Shown here: positions 5,016-5,136 of the stretch, in pieces
Layout of the letters: each line of letters opens with the position of its first letter
How positions within the stretch are numbered: the stretch's first letter is position 1
Assembly: GCA_937905835.1 (NCBI GenBank)
Contig: CALCXK010000020.1
Location: forward strand, 1-5,136
Direction: 5' to 3'
Length of the DNA: 5,136 nucleotides
DNA from: an uncultured Ilumatobacter sp.
GTDB lineage: Bacteria > Actinomycetota > Acidimicrobiia > Acidimicrobiales > Ilumatobacteraceae
Notes under the pieces: model-generated
Seen by the model: only the letters and a program-made list of their open reading frames with translations
Database searches by the model: none
Told to the model about the DNA's origin: nothing
Program-made: the position numbers and the translations under genes

Positions 5016-5136
5016 GTTATAGGCAGATCACACAACAAACATGGACCGCTTGCACTATGTCGCCGCTACAAAATCTTGCGACCATGGCTCCCGAAAATCA
5101 TCTGCGACCAAGCGAACAGATATGGGGGGGAAGAAA
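5012..5136 (+). CDS. Possible start of a protein gene running off the right edge
   Basis: From ATG 5012 the frame is open for 41 codons to the end of the window, beginning MSYRQITQQTW. It has the SD-like GGTGATC 4 nt upstream, supplied by the palindrome. The first residues faintly recall the MSYRQIT-type start of IS30-family transposases, but the expected ERY and helix-turn-helix pattern does not follow in this frame, so I do not call it one. Base composition here is less G/C-rich than in the genes to the left. It could be a chance open frame, a recent insertion, or a degraded gene. Confidence 0.22.
   Translation, partial: MSYRQITQQTWTACTMSPLQNLATMAPENHLRPSEQIWGGR
5016..5021 (-). promoter_or_regulatory. 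Candidate -10 element TATAAC for the 63-residue ORF
   Basis: On the minus strand TATAAC lies 16 nt before the ATG at 4999, so transcription would start about 10 nt before the start codon, inside the palindrome. No good -35 hexamer is seen at 16-18 nt spacing. The resulting leader would be very short, and the SD-like GGTGATC would be near its 5' end. Confidence 0.3.
5070..5110. repeat. Imperfect direct repeat AAAATC-n-TGCGACCA
   Basis: AAAATCTTGCGACCA (5070-5084) recurs as AAAATCATCTGCGACCA (5094-5110), differing by two inserted bases. The copies are 24-26 bp apart, about two to two and a half helical turns. They lie upstream of the minus-strand small ORF, where paired regulator sites would fit, but chance or a short duplication is equally possible. 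Confidence 0.35.

Noticed and set aside
5012..5136. IS30-family transposase start
   Set aside because: Only the first few residues (MSYRQIT) resemble that family; the rest does not follow the expected pattern in any single frame, and no terminal inverted repeat was found upstream.
1..5136. CRISPR array, tRNA or rRNA
   Set aside because: No regularly spaced repeats, no tRNA-like cloverleaf and no rRNA sequence were seen on either strand.

Overview
The window looks like chromosomal DNA from a moderately high-GC actinobacterium. Supporting signs are GTG/TTG-type starts, G/C-rich wobble positions, a proline/arginine-rich cytoplasmic tail before a single membrane anchor, and a secreted DUF1524-type HNH nuclease followed by an Excalibur motif, a combination typical of Actinomycetota. 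An Acidimicrobiia-like host is a guess; no rRNA or other marker gene is present.

Layout. (i) 2-1375, plus strand: the 3' part of an unrecognised polytopic membrane protein that enters from beyond the left edge. (ii) 1372-3483, plus strand: a 703-residue membrane-anchored multidomain protein whose GTG start overlaps the previous stop by 4 nt. Its order is Pro/Arg-rich tail, one transmembrane helix, HExxH-x18-E zinc metallopeptidase-like domain, Ser/Thr linker, DUF1524 HNH nuclease domain, C-terminal Excalibur calcium-binding motif. (iii) 3490-3546: a long GC-rich hairpin between convergent genes, probably a bidirectional terminator. (iv) 3562-4446, minus strand: a TauD/TfdA-family Fe(II)/2-oxoglutarate dioxygenase. 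(v) 4447-5136: a compact region with several perfect inverted repeats (4500-4529, 4558-4570, 4576-4605, 4996-5015), one convincing small minus-strand ORF (4808-4999), one possible small or truncated plus-strand ORF (4627-4794), and a plus-strand reading frame that starts at 5012 and runs off the right edge.

How the parts may work together. The first two genes are translationally coupled and probably form one operon: a polytopic membrane protein with a large soluble domain, plus a surface-displayed protease/nuclease. The ten cysteines of the 703-residue protein all lie after the membrane helix, which fits an oxidising extracellular location. The pair could process extracellular macromolecules (nutrient scavenging, DNA uptake, or attack on neighbours), but the sequence does not say which. 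The dioxygenase is a separate convergent unit, preceded 53 nt upstream of its start by a 30-bp perfect palindrome that is a good operator candidate.

The best candidate for something undescribed is the protease-nuclease-Excalibur fusion with its coupled membrane partner. The second is the palindrome at 4996-5015, which places an identical SD-like GGTGATC and ATG on both strands.
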